Position numbers and translations under genes: made by a program | The notes under the pieces: model-generated | What the model saw: only the letters and a program-made list of their open reading frames with translations | What the model was told of the DNA's origin: nothing | Database searches by the model: none | Shown: piece by piece, positions 8,725 through 16,940 of the stretch | Layout of the letters: each line of letters starts with the position of its first letter | Position numbering within the stretch: the first letter of the stretch is position 1 | Assembly: GCF_036345255.1 (NCBI RefSeq) | Contig: NZ_CP107783.1 | Coordinates: 2,108,001 to 2,172,000 of the forward strand | DNA from: Streptomyces sp. NBC_00569 | Lineage (GTDB): Bacteria; Actinomycetota; Actinomycetes; Streptomycetales; Streptomycetaceae | DNA length: 64,000 bases | Direction: 5' to 3'

Positions 8725-9202
8725 GTCAAAGGCTGCGCCTCCGCGGCGAGCCCGTCCCAGGCAGCCGGGGGCGGGGGTAGAAAGCGGTGGCCTCCATGCC
8801 GCCGTCCACCGGGCGTCAGACACAGGCGACGTAGCCGTCCACCAGCAGGATGGGCAGGACGTCGCCGCTCCTGCGGATCGCCAAGGGCGAGGTAGGCCCG
8901 GGGCATCACCCGACTACCTTCGGCACAGGCCAGCAGAGCGCTGCCCCACATCGCCATCAGCCAGGGCGGAGCGGGGGTCTCCGCGGGCAGCCCGGTCGCG
9001 TCCGGAAGGTCGAACAGCGTGCCGCCGTCCGGCCCTTGGAGCTGCTCGATGGCTCCGTCGAGGGCGCGGAGCACCTCGCGGATGGGCGCCCGCTGCACCA
9101 TGGCGAACCGCGCCACGTCTGCCACCGCGGCCGGCCCGAACTCCGCCAGGTGGCGCAGCCTGTGGCTCCACCGCCCGTGGCGTGGGGCCCCGTCCCTGCA
9201 GC
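8725..9202 (-). pseudogene. Broken winged-helix DNA-binding (HTH_42/AlkZ-like) protein gene
   Basis: The minus strand reads LAEFGPAAVADVARF, then GGTLFDLPDATGLP, PAPPWLMAMWGSALLACAEG and SRVMPRAYLALGDP, then in a second frame GDVLPILLVDGYVACV, a TGA where the family has Trp, and RPVDGGMEATAF. This is the C-terminal half of the winged-helix DNA-binding family (PF06224): FGPATVADF, LLDLPDA, (D)R(S/T)RV.P, LVDG.VAG.W. A frameshift near 8865 and the stop inactivate it; the N-terminal half is gone. Confidence 0.65.
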
Positions 9203-9482
9203 GACGGAGGTCGCCGCCTCAGGGAGACCGGCCACGGGGCGCCCGTCGGGGCAGTTGCTCAAGTGCGGGGTTTTCTGGGGCAACAGCGGGGACATGATTT
9301 CCGAGCGACGGGCGAGGCACGCCGCCTGGACTGCGGGAACCGCACTGCACCCGCGGCCGCCGCGGCTTCCTGACCGTCGTCGTGCGGCTCTCGCAGCTGC
9401 TGGCGACCGCGATGGGCTCGCCGCGTTGCGTCCCACCCGCCGTCGACGTATACGCGGCGGCAGGGGCTTCTGCCGATGGAAG

Positions 9483-9524
9483 TGCCTTCCGGATCAGGCC
9501 TGTTCGGGCCTGATCCGGAAGGCA
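9483..9524. terminator. Strong hairpin terminator
   Basis: Perfect 18-bp stem (9483-9500 with 9507-9524) and a 6-base loop TGTTCG. It lies 24 bases past the stop of the minus-strand lipoprotein gene at 9548, as expected for its terminator. Confidence 0.8.
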
Positions 9525-9547
9525 TCTCGCAGCGGCCCCCACGGTTC

Positions 9548-10081
9548 TCAGCAGGCGTCGTCCGCCTGCGCCCGGAACTCCGAGCGGCTCATGGCCTTTC
9601 CGTCGGCCCACCACTGCCCGGGCGACAAGCCCTCGACGTCCGCGCGCGTGAACCAGGCGACGCCCTTGTAGCGCACGGTGTCGTTCGGCCCGACGACGAA
9701 CCACACCGAGTAGTCCCGGTCCGGTGCCAGCTTCGTGGCAGAAACTGCCTTGCCCTGCCAGCCCTTCGGGAGCCCGAAGAGACTGAACTCCTGCTCGCCG
9801 GTGGCCGCAGCAGGCGGCTGAGCCGACCAGTAGTCCAGGGCCGCGGGGTCCACCTTGTCGCCCTTCTTGTCGTTCTTGACGAGCCCGACCTCCTGGATGG
9901 GGTCGTCGTCCGAGCAGGGCCGCAGCAACGCCCGTATGTTTCCGTCCTGGCCCCTGCCTATGGCTACGAGCGGGCGCTCGGGCGGACTGCAGCCGGCCGC
10001 GAACAGCGCGAGGGCCACGGTCGCACCAGTCCAAGACAGAGTGCGCGCCGTCTTGTTGTTGCTGGTCACGGTGGCCCTCAC
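9548..10081 (-). CDS. Putative lipoprotein, unknown family
   Basis: 177 residues. Residues about 1-30 are a signal peptide with hydrophobic core LSWTGATVALALFAAGC; LFAAGC is a good lipobox, so the mature protein begins at Cys and is anchored to the outer face of the membrane. The rest is soluble, with a conserved-looking C-terminal part (DYSVWFVVGPNDTVRYKGVAWFTRADV, GQWWADGKAMS). Start at ATG 10081 immediately follows the stop of a truncated frame at 10083, so it may once have been in an operon with it. Function unknown. Confidence 0.78.
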   Translation of the reverse strand: MRATVTSNNKTARTLSWTGATVALALFAAGCSPPERPLVAIGRGQDGNIRALLRPCSDDDPIQEVGLVKNDKKGDKVDPAALDYWSAQPPAAATGEQEFSLFGLPKGWQGKAVSATKLAPDRDYSVWFVVGPNDTVRYKGVAWFTRADVEGLSPGQWWADGKAMSRSEFRAQADDAC

Positions 10082-10082
10082 C

Positions 10083-10248
10083 TCACTTCTGGATCAATCC
10101 GCTGGCCGGTACTGGCTTCCTCCTGTAGCCGTCCCGGTACAGGTTGGCACCCTTCTCGAAGTTGTTCTCCAGAGCCGGGGTCTCGGTCTTCATCTGAGAC
10201 TTGGCCGAGTGGATTCCGTAACCGATCACGAACTGGTCCGTGTGCACA
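10083..10248 (-). pseudogene. C-terminal remnant of an upstream gene
   Basis: The minus frame ends with FVIGYGIHSAKSQMKTETPALENNFEKGANLYRDGYRRKPVPASGLIQK and stops one base before the lipoprotein start. Protein-like sequence begins abruptly near 10248, exactly where a repeat shared with 13233-13380 starts. I read it as a gene whose 5' part was lost when the neighbouring element entered. The family is not recognised. Confidence 0.45.
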
Positions 10249-10393
10249 TCAGAAGCTCGCGTGCCACAGCCGTGCCACATCGCGCGGTCAAGGACGCTCA
10301 ACGACGGTCCGTCACAGTCGAGATGCGCCGTTCACCGAGGCTGCCGCTGCAGCCGAGGTGGCCTGAAATCCTTCGCTACGGACCACGGTCGCC
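10249..10393. repeat. Diverged repeat A (copy at 13233-13380)
   Basis: About 145 bases beginning TCAGAAGCTCGCGTGCCAC match 13233-13380 (TCAGAAGGTCGCGTGCCAC) along their length, including GCGCCGTTCAC and GCTGCCGCT, at roughly three-quarters identity by eye. This copy runs directly into the tRNA-end-like repeat at 10400. Blocks of this kind are typical next to attachment sites of actinomycete integrative elements. Confidence 0.55.
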
Positions 10394-10399
10394 CTCCTG

Positions 10400-10470
10400 A
10401 AGCGGGTGTCGCAGGTTCGAATCCTGCCTGAGGCACCAGGCAAAAGGCCCTACCGATCTCGGTGGGTGGC
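10400..10470 (+). repeat. tRNA 3'-end-like attachment sequence 1
   Basis: AAGCGGGTGTCGCAGGTTCG starts a partial tRNA: T stem GCAGG (10411-10415), loop TTCGAAT, CCTGC, acceptor CTGAGGC and ACCA (10435-10438). No 5' tRNA half is present. It resembles the 3' end of tRNA genes used by integrative elements as att sites. A diverged second copy is at 11908-11980 in the same direction, including the following caaaaggcc and taccgat tracts. A broken integrase lies between them. Confidence 0.6.
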
Positions 10471-10478
10471 CTTTGACA

Positions 10479-10840
10479 TCAACTTCTGACATCGACGCGG
10501 GTGGTCGCTGACGACCGCGACGCTTCCTGAGCAGTCGGTCCATGTGGCTCATGGCTTCGCCCTGGGTGTCCTGGACGACGTGCGTGTACACGTCCCTGGT
10601 GACGCTGATCTGGCTGTGCCCGAGGATCTTCAACCCGACGCGGGGCGCGACTCCGCGACTCCGGCAGCCTGAGAAGGGTCGCGATGCCGTGCCGGGCGTC
10701 ATGGAGCCGGATGACACGGATGCCGGCGGACTCGGCGACGCGGGTGAACGAGCGGTACACGTTGCGCGGCTCCACCGGACCGCCGGTGCGAGTGGTGAAG
10801 ACGTAGTCCGGCCCGGAAGCCAAGGCCTCCCCCGCCTTGG
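10479..10840 (-). pseudogene. Tyrosine-recombinase (integrase) C-terminal relic
   Basis: The minus strand gives GPDYVFTTRTGGPVEPRN, then TRVAESAGIRVIRLHDARHGIATLL, and after a frameshift near 10670 RVGLKILGHSQISVTRDVYTHV. These carry the phage-integrase catalytic motifs: LHDARHG (R of the R-H-x-x-R pattern), LGHSQ, and the nucleophile Tyr in TRDVYTHV. A TGA precedes the block and the N-terminal domains are missing. It sits beside the tRNA-end-like repeat, the normal place for an integrase. The 10847-11169 stretch that follows shows no gene. Confidence 0.75.
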
Positions 10841-11169
10841 CTCAAGCACCCGGCTGCGCCGACGCCCACCCACTGTGGATAGACCGGAGGTCATGCGTCG
10901 GGCACCCGACGTATCTGGCCCACGGTCACAGACGATGCCTCCGGCGTGGGATCGGCCGGCACCAGGATGGAGGGGGCGCCGTTCCCCGCCGCGGGCACAT
11001 CGTGGCGAGCGTTCGAGCTCCCATCCCGTCCACCGTCGACCAGGCAGAGCCGAGCGGGCGTGGGTCGACGGCGGATGGGATGGGAGCTGGGGTGAGTGGT
11101 GGGTGAGGTTGTGTCAAAAGCTGGCCTGGACCTATTGGCCGAGAGGCAACGCGCTGTTTTACTTCGCTC

Positions 11170-11568
11170 ATGTTTTCGGCGATCTGCGCTGGCCTTGGCG
11201 CGCTACTCGGGACTGTGCTCGTCCGCAGGCGAGCGAAGCAGGCCATGGCTCGGGCGAATGCTGGGCAGGCAGTGCACTTCCGGATCGGGGCCAAGCGGCC
11301 GGACGTGGGTCACCGATGGCACTTGGGCCGAGTGCAAGCTAGTGCTGAAGAGTTCCGATGGGAGCCTCGCTGGCCGTGGACGCGGCTGCGTGAACTCCCG
11401 GCAGACCTGCAGTGTGTCCGCACACGTGAAATGACCTTCCGCGAGATGCTGTGGCTCCCAGACAGCGCCTTGGTGATCGAGTGCGAATCGTCTGATGGAC
11501 CCGTGTGGCTATGGGTCATGCCCGTGCAGGTGAAGCACGTTATAGGGATGATCCGGCGTGGCTGGTGA
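11170..11568 (+). CDS. Small membrane-anchored protein, DUF2550-like layout
   Basis: 132 residues. One N-terminal hydrophobic helix (FSAICAGLGALLGTVLV) is followed by RRRAKQAMARA and a soluble domain with Trp-rich strands (RWHLGRVQASAEEFRWEPRW, PDSALVIECESSDGPVWLWV). The layout recalls actinobacterial DUF2550 proteins, but I cannot confirm the family. It lies between the two tRNA-end-like repeats and so may be cargo of the old element. The sequence encoding its last 32 residues is repeated just downstream (11597-11691). Confidence 0.5.
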   Translation: MFSAICAGLGALLGTVLVRRRAKQAMARANAGQAVHFRIGAKRPDVGHRWHLGRVQASAEEFRWEPRWPWTRLRELPADLQCVRTREMTFREMLWLPDSALVIECESSDGPVWLWVMPVQVKHVIGMIRRGW

Positions 11569-11596
11569 CTGTGCCACTCGTGTGGGTCCGGACCCA

Positions 11597-11691
11597 AGCG
11601 CTGGTGATCGAGTGTGCATCGTCTGCTGGGCCTGTACGGCTATGGGTCCGCCCAAGGCGGGCGGTGCACGTTGTGGCGCTGATCCGGCGCG
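11597..11691 (+). repeat. Duplicated 3' tail of the preceding gene
   Basis: About 95 bases match 11464-11560. The first encodes ALVIECESSDGPVWLWV and the second ALVIECASSAGPVRLWV, and both end in IRR. The copies differ at many positions, so the duplication is old or came from recombination with a diverged paralogue. The second copy has no complete gene around it. Confidence 0.65.
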
Positions 11692-11907
11692 CAAGTAGCC
11701 CGAACTCGTCGACCGGTACAAGCAAAAGCGCTGACCAGGTCCGGGGTGCGCCAAACCTCTTAGCGATTAGCTGGCTACAACTGCGCGAAGTCTTCTGACA
11801 CCCACGGCTGACATCAACGGCGCCGGACGGTGGTGCACACCAACTTCCCTGCCAGGTCGTTGTGGCAGTCGACGGCCCAGCAGGAGCGAGCCCGGATCGA
11901 ACCCCTA

Positions 11908-11980
11908 AAGCGGGTGTCGCAGGTTCGGATCCCGCCGGGGCCACCAGCCAAAAGGCCACCTACCGATCCCGGTAGGTGGT
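11908..11980 (+). repeat. tRNA 3'-end-like attachment sequence 2
   Basis: AAGCGGGTGTCGCAGGTTCG (11908-11927) is identical to the first copy, then diverges to GATCCCGCCGGGGCCACCA, again with a T-arm-like fold and terminal CCA. It is followed by ccaaaaggcc and a hairpin CCACCTACCG / CGGTAGGTGG (11957-11966 with 11970-11979). With 10400-10470 it brackets about 1.5 kb. The remainder of 11692-12077 has no gene. Confidence 0.6.
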
Positions 11981-12077
11981 CAGTCAGCGCCAAGGGCCGC
12001 CCCTGTGACACTTCTTGATCCGGTTGCGCTCTTGCACCGGGGGCCGGAAACTCCGGTTGCCCTGTAGGAGGGCTCAA

Positions 12078-13019
12078 GTGCTTTTCAAACACGTCGTGCT
12101 GGCCGTCGGGGTCGTCGTCGCTGCTGGTCTGCCGACAGCAGGGACCGCCGCGGCGGAGCAGGGGACGGCGGCCGGCCGGATCACCGCCACCGGCTATTCC
12201 TCCGGCTCTCCCGCTCTGGTCTCACTCGACCCCGTGAGCGGCGACGTCATCCGGACCTTCGCGCAGAACGCCGAGGACGGCGTCCTCTCCCCGAAGGGCT
12301 CCACCGTGGCGTACATCCAGCGCGACGACACCTGCGTTCCCCAGACCGAAGGCTGTATGTACGCCCGGAACCTGGTGGTCGCCGATGTCGATGGCAGTGA
12401 CCAGCACGTCCTGGTCCGGGGTATCGCGCCCGAAACCAATGAGGCCCCGTACGTGGGGCACCCCGACTGGTCCCCTGACAGCAAGCGGATTGTCTTCGAC
12501 AGCCCACGCGGTATGGAGTGGATCAAGAGCGACGGCACGGGACAAGAGGTGCTCACGACAACCGGCGGCGCAGGCACCTTCTCGCCTGACGGCCAGAGCA
12601 TCGCCTTCGTGAGGACCACCACGTACGAGACGGCCGAGGGCTGGGAGACCGGCAGAGACGTCTGGGTCATGGACATCGCCACCCGGCAGGTGCACCAGAT
12701 CAGCACCACTCACAACGCGCGGTCCACGCCCGTCGACTGGTCCCCCGATGGGCAGCGCATCGTCTACGCCACCGAAAGCGGCCTGAACGCCGTCAACGTG
12801 GCGACCGGCGCCGTGACTGAGCTGCAGGGCAGCTGGGCGACCCCCCTCAGCAGCATCCAGGGCCCCGTTTTCTCGCCCGATGGCACCCGAATCACGTTCT
12901 CCGCCATGGACGACGGCGACTACAGCCACAGCACCTACGTCGTCGATGCCGCCGACGGAAAGAACCTCCAGGTCCTGACGGACCAGGCTGTGGCCCCCAC
13001 CGACTGGCTGAGCAGGTAG
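12078..13019 (+). CDS. Secreted TolB-like (PD40) beta-propeller protein
   Basis: 313 residues from GTG 12078, preferred over the upstream ATG 12015 because GGAGGG at 12067-12072 is correctly spaced. Residues about 1-28 are a signal peptide (VVLAVGVVVAAGLPTAGTAAA). The mature part has repeated WD40-like PD40 units with the typical SPDG/SPDS motifs: HPDWSPDSKRIVF, GTFSPDGQSIAF, VDWSPDGQRIVY, GPVFSPDGTRITF. These build a beta propeller used for protein or ligand binding outside the membrane. No enzymatic domain is attached. It is a lone gene after the element debris. Confidence 0.85.
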   Translation: MLFKHVVLAVGVVVAAGLPTAGTAAAEQGTAAGRITATGYSSGSPALVSLDPVSGDVIRTFAQNAEDGVLSPKGSTVAYIQRDDTCVPQTEGCMYARNLVVADVDGSDQHVLVRGIAPETNEAPYVGHPDWSPDSKRIVFDSPRGMEWIKSDGTGQEVLTTTGGAGTFSPDGQSIAFVRTTTYETAEGWETGRDVWVMDIATRQVHQISTTHNARSTPVDWSPDGQRIVYATESGLNAVNVATGAVTELQGSWATPLSSIQGPVFSPDGTRITFSAMDDGDYSHSTYVVDAADGKNLQVLTDQAVAPTDWLSR

Positions 13020-13232
13020 CAGGAAACGCCGACTGCGGGCCCGGGTGGTGCCCGCGGTCGGGCGTCCCGTGATTGGCGGGCCCAGGGGGTGCATTGTGGC
13101 GCGGCGGAGCCCGGCTGCGATGCAGCAGTGAAGTACAGCAACCCCAGAAGCTGATCGCGTCCGGTAGCGACGTCCTACACCCGTAGCGCGACCGGTACGA
13201 CCGCCAGCGACCTGTTCACACAGAACTACGGA

Positions 13233-13380
13233 TCAGAAGGTCGCGTGCCACACCCATGCCACGTCTCGTGCGGTCAGTCATGGTCGGCGACGGCTCGCCG
13301 CAGTCGAGACGCGCCGTTCACCTGGGCTGCCGCTACAGCCGGAGTGACCTGGGCACCCTCGCCACTGACCACCTCCGCCC
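13233..13380. repeat. Diverged repeat B (copy at 10249-10393)
   Basis: Same block as 10249-10393, including GTCGAGACGCGCCGTTCAC and GCTGCCGCT. It is not followed by a tRNA-like end. With copy A it brackets the integrase relic, both tRNA-like ends and the propeller gene. The remaining 13020-13232 and 13381-13453 show no gene. Confidence 0.5.
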
Positions 13381-13453
13381 TTACTAAGCAATCAACCTGC
13401 ACTGCTCCTGGAATTCCGGCTTGACGTGCCCCCGGCCGGGTTGGAGGCCGTTG

Positions 13454-14050
13454 TCAGTCTGTTTGCCAGCCGGGTTCCAGGCGGTCCAGGAGGGTGCGGA
13501 AGGCTGCGTCTGCCCGATGCCAGTCGCCATCGGCCAGGGGTGCGATGAGCAGGCCGAAGGACGCGTCGACGAGGAGGGTGGCCTCCGTTCGCGCGCGTGC
13601 TTCGGGCATGCCCATGTCGCGGAAAGCGGAGCTGAGCAGGCCCGTCCACTCGGTGATCAGGTCGCGCATGAGGGATCCGTACCGGTCGGGATGAAGCAGG
13701 CTGGCGGCCATGATCTCCAGGTAGAGAGGGAGGGCGGCGCGCAGGTCGGGGGCGCTGAAGCGCTGCCAGACCTCTTCCAAGAAGCGGCGCATCCACGCTG
13801 GGTCCTTGGGAGAGCCGGTGGTGTCGGGCAGATTCCGGACGCGCAGAAGTGGCCGCCGCTCGTCCAGGGCAATTGCCTCGGCGACCATGCCTTCCTTGCT
13901 GCCGAAGTAGTACAGGAGCATGCGGTCGCTGGTGCCCAGGGCCCGGGCCAGCGGGCGGAGGGACAGGTCGGCCAGGCCGTTGCGGATCAGGTATTCGCGG
14001 ACCCGGTCCAGTAGGGCGCGTCGTTTGGCCGGGTCGGGCGGGCGCGGCAT
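13454..14050 (-). CDS. TetR-family transcriptional regulator
   Basis: 198 residues. The N-terminal 60 residues are a TetR HTH: ALLDRVREYLIRNGLADLSLRPLARALGTSDRMLLYYFGSKEGMVAEAI, with the LLYYFGSKE recognition-helix signature. The remainder is an all-helical ligand domain (TetR_C type) with no recognisable specificity. It is divergent from the ATPase gene at 14246, and a doubled palindrome near that gene's promoter is its probable target. Confidence 0.92.
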   Translation of the reverse strand: MPRPPDPAKRRALLDRVREYLIRNGLADLSLRPLARALGTSDRMLLYYFGSKEGMVAEAIALDERRPLLRVRNLPDTTGSPKDPAWMRRFLEEVWQRFSAPDLRAALPLYLEIMAASLLHPDRYGSLMRDLITEWTGLLSSAFRDMGMPEARARTEATLLVDASFGLLIAPLADGDWHRADAAFRTLLDRLEPGWQTD

Positions 14051-14163
14051 AAAGGCTCCCAGTGGTGGTTACGCGGATACCGTGGCGGTCGCGCGAGGTG
14101 GACCGGGTTCTGCATCACGTTGACTGAATGTCCGATTCATTCATTTTCGTCCAGGTATTTACT

Positions 14164-14206
14164 GAAGCGACCGCTACGTGTATATTTTAAGTGTAGCGAC
14201 CGCTAC
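14164..14206. promoter_or_regulatory. Double palindromic operator around a -10-like box
   Basis: GTAGCGACCGCTAC at 14193-14206 has perfect 6-base arms GTAGCG/CGCTAC. GAAGCGACCGCTAC at 14164-14177 is the same site with one changed outer base, 29 bases upstream. Between them lies TATATT (14181-14186), a good -10 element, so a protein on both copies would block the promoter of the downstream gene. Confidence 0.75.
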
Positions 14207-14245
14207 GCGAACGTGTCGGCCAACGACTCGGAAGGAATGATTTCC

Positions 14246-14854
14246 ATGGCCCCCCAGGCCATCGGCTGCACCGCGACCTCTCACAGGGGAGACCTCGCCC
14301 GGCGTTCCCGGCGCCGCCTGGGAGACCTGTTCCGGAAGACCGTCTCGGACCGTAGTCGGCGGGAGGAGGGGTCCTCCAAGGCCGCCCCCATTTCGTGGAT
14401 CGCCCGGCAGCAGGCCATGTGGTCCCGCAGCCTGGAACCTCTGCGACCGCTCGACGCACCCCGCGGCCGCCCCACCGTCTGGCACGCCTCCTGGCCTCTG
14501 AGCCGGGATCTGACTTCGGTCGCCAGGGCCAGGCGACTGGTGATCGCCCAGCTGGGCGATTGGGATCTGGAGGAACCGGCCGACACCGCCGAGCTCCTGG
14601 TGAGTGAAGTGGTGACCAACGCCCTGCGTCACACGCGCGGCCCGTTGCGGCTCAACCTGCAGGTGCTCGGGTCTCGTCTGCGGTGCGAGGTCGAGGACAC
14701 CGCCGCGGGCGGCCCCCTGCGCCGCTTCGTCGACGTTGACTCGGAGGGTGGGCGCGGGATCGAACTACTCGATCTGCTCACCGAGGCCTGGGGCACCACC
14801 GATACAGCCACCGGCAAGACCATATGGTTCGAGCTGCCCTCAGGGTCGTCGTAA
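14246..14854 (+). CDS. HATPase_c_2 (anti-sigma-type) ATP-binding protein
   Basis: 202 residues from ATG 14246, chosen because GGAAGGA at 14230-14236 is well spaced; an ATG at 14237 abuts that site. The N-terminal 85 residues are basic and of unknown role. Residues about 95-200 form a GHKL ATPase like RsbW: LVIAQLGDWDLEEPADTAELLVSEVVTNALRHT carries the N-box (E..TNA..H) and GGRGIELLDLL the G-box; a final beta strand is KTIWFELP. Such small kinases bind and inhibit sigma factors or partner anti-anti-sigma proteins; large families exist in Streptomyces. Its promoter holds a doubled palindrome likely bound by the divergent TetR protein. Confidence 0.85.
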   Translation: MAPQAIGCTATSHRGDLARRSRRRLGDLFRKTVSDRSRREEGSSKAAPISWIARQQAMWSRSLEPLRPLDAPRGRPTVWHASWPLSRDLTSVARARRLVIAQLGDWDLEEPADTAELLVSEVVTNALRHTRGPLRLNLQVLGSRLRCEVEDTAAGGPLRRFVDVDSEGGRGIELLDLLTEAWGTTDTATGKTIWFELPSGSS

Positions 14855-14922
14855 GGGCTGACGGGATCCCGGACACCCTGGCGCCGGCCGAGCTATCGGC
14901 GACGCCGCACGAGATGGAACTG

Positions 14923-14951
14923 CTCGCCCCCGGTGATTTCACCGGGGCGAG
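14923..14951 (+). terminator. Hairpin terminator after the ATPase gene
   Basis: CTCGCCCCCGGTGA (14923-14936) pairs with TCACCGGGGCGAG (14939-14951) with one bulged C. It lies about 70 bases past the stop at 14854. Confidence 0.6.
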
Positions 14952-15232
14952 GCCATCGGGCATGCTCAGCGCGACCTCTCCAGGTATGGATTCAGCTGTG
15001 CGGAGTGGAGCTGTCTGCCGAGTGGCCCCTGGGCCGTGAACGCTCAAGCCCGATCGATGACGACCGACAGTGACAGCGAGCTACGGGGCGGACGCAGGAG
15101 CCGCAGATCAGAGGGATGCGACCAGGTTTCGGTCGAGCGCCGGCCGTCAGACAGGATGGGCTGACCGCGGCGACGATCACGTTCAACGGCGCGGCTGCCT
15201 GGCCGCCGCGGAAGATCCCTGACAGTGCCCTT

Positions 15233-15268
15233 CAGTGAGGCCCCGGCTGTAGAGCCGGGGCCTCACTG
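15233..15268. terminator. Strong hairpin terminator
   Basis: Perfect 16-bp stem CAGTGAGGCCCCGGCT (15233-15248) with 15253-15268, loop GTAG. It lies downstream of the minus-strand permease operon and may serve both directions. The rest of 14855-15514 shows no gene. Confidence 0.85.
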
Positions 15269-15514
15269 TCTCGTCTGCGTGCGCTGACCAGTGGCCTGGT
15301 GAGCAGGGCAGCGGTGTGCTGTCAGGCCCTCCTCGCTGTCGCCCGAGCAGTCGTGAGATCTCTGCCGACGAACGCGCCGAAGAAGCACACCGGACTGGCG
15401 CCAACGCGTTCCTGGTCGGCGACTGGCCGCAGCTGAGCGCGGTGGGGTCCGGTGGGGACGTCGTCTGACCTCCCGGCGAGCATTCCAGTCGCGGCTTGCG
15501 CAGACCTTGGACGC

Positions 15515-16939
15515 TCAGTCGAGCGCAAGCGGCGCGTCCGGGCCGGGTGCCGATGCTCTCGCGCCGACGGGTTGTGCGACCTGTCGGGCTCGCCGCACAC
15601 AGGCCAGGTACAGGACCGTCGCCACCAGCAGGCCGACGATCCAGGAGATGTCGGCGCCGCCCAGGTGTTCGACCAGTGGCCCGGTGTAGAAACTGCTGCT
15701 GATGAAGGGGATCTGCGCCGCAACGGCGACCAGGTAGACAAGGACGGCCGGCCAGTTCACCAAGCCGTACTCGCCCCGGGGCCGGAAGAGCTCGCCGACG
15801 TCGTAGTGGCCGCGGCGTACGACGTAGTAGTCGGTGAGATTGATGGCGGTCCACGGCACCAGCAGGTACAGCAGGAACAACGTGATGCTCTCGACGGTGC
15901 TCAGGATGTGGCCGCTCGCCATCAGCGTGGCGGTGATCGTGAGCGCCGCGCTCACCACGATGAAGACGGCGCGCACCAGCGGCGTCGCCGAGCCGTGGCC
16001 CTTGGCCGAGACCGCACTGATCGCGGTCAAGTACATGCCGTAGTAGCCGTACACGCCGGCAGGGACGATGCCGATGACGATGGCGAGCAGGATCACCGAG
16101 CTCAGCGCCGGGATCTGCCGGCTGAGCATGCCGACGGCGTCGTTGCCGACCGCCTCGGCGCTGATCGTGGCGGCGAACGCGCCGAGGATCATCACCCACG
16201 AGGAGCCGAGTGCCGAGCCGGCGTAGGTCCACAGGAACGTGGTCCGCGACGGGGTGTCCTCGGGGAGGTAGCGCGAGTAGTCCGAGACGTACGGCGCCCA
16301 GGTCAGCTGCCACGAGACGAAGATCGATATGACGAGCAGGACGGTGCCGAACGACGGAGCCGGGCCGCTCGGCAGGTGCTCCGGCAAGTGACCGGCCAAC
16401 GCGATCGTGAGGGCGAGGAAGAGCAGCCCGGAAACCACGCTGACCACTCGGGTCGACAGGTGGATGACCTTGTACCCGACGATCGCGATGACCGCCGGGA
16501 CCGCGCCCTGGATGATCACCGACCAGGTGAACGAGATGTGGGCCCAGTTCGCGAAGGCCTGCCCGGTGATGACACCACCCTCGATGCCGAATCCCATGTA
16601 CATGCACAGGACGATGACAACCGGCAGCAGTGTGCCGAGGAATCCGAACTGCGCACGGCTCTGAATCATCTGCGGCACGCCCAGGCGGGGACCCTGGATC
16701 GAGTGGTACGCCATGAACACGGCACCGACGAGGTTGCCGATCAAGATGGTGGCGACAGCCCAGAGAAGGTCGAGTCCGAGGGTGACCGCCAGGACACCGG
16801 TGACGAACCCGGTGATCTGCACGTTGCTGGAGAACCACACCGTGAACAGGTGCCACGGCTTGCCGTGTCTCTCCTCGGGCGGCACGTAGTCGATCGAGTG
16901 CTGCTCGATCGACTCGCCGTGTGATCGGTTACGGCCCAT
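15515..16939 (-). CDS. NCS1-family purine/cytosine/allantoin-type permease
   Basis: 474 residues with about 12 hydrophobic helices. The NCS1 pattern is clear: N-terminal HSIDYVPPEERHGKPWHLFTVWFSSNVQITGFVTG, helix-2 region HSIQGPRLGVPQMIQSRAQFGFLG, WAPYVSDYSRYLPED in helix 6, and NLTDYYVVRRGHYDVGELF near the end. The family carries nucleobases, allantoin, hydantoins or thiamine precursors by Na+ or H+ symport at the cytoplasmic membrane. It starts one base after the hydrolase stop at 16941, so the two are co-transcribed; the pair suggests uptake of a cyclic amide or nucleobase followed by hydrolysis. Confidence 0.9.
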   Translation of the reverse strand: MGRNRSHGESIEQHSIDYVPPEERHGKPWHLFTVWFSSNVQITGFVTGVLAVTLGLDLLWAVATILIGNLVGAVFMAYHSIQGPRLGVPQMIQSRAQFGFLGTLLPVVIVLCMYMGFGIEGGVITGQAFANWAHISFTWSVIIQGAVPAVIAIVGYKVIHLSTRVVSVVSGLLFLALTIALAGHLPEHLPSGPAPSFGTVLLVISIFVSWQLTWAPYVSDYSRYLPEDTPSRTTFLWTYAGSALGSSWVMILGAFAATISAEAVGNDAVGMLSRQIPALSSVILLAIVIGIVPAGVYGYYGMYLTAISAVSAKGHGSATPLVRAVFIVVSAALTITATLMASGHILSTVESITLFLLYLLVPWTAINLTDYYVVRRGHYDVGELFRPRGEYGLVNWPAVLVYLVAVAAQIPFISSSFYTGPLVEHLGGADISWIVGLLVATVLYLACVRRARQVAQPVGARASAPGPDAPLALD

Positions 16940-16940
16940 C

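Noticed and set aside
10400..10438. Possible complete tRNA gene
   Set aside because: Only the T arm, 3' acceptor strand and CCA are present; no matching 5' half or anticodon arm upstream.
15452..16924. 490-codon open frame on the plus strand
   Set aside because: Antisense to the NCS1 permease; Asp/Arg/Glu-rich with no motif.
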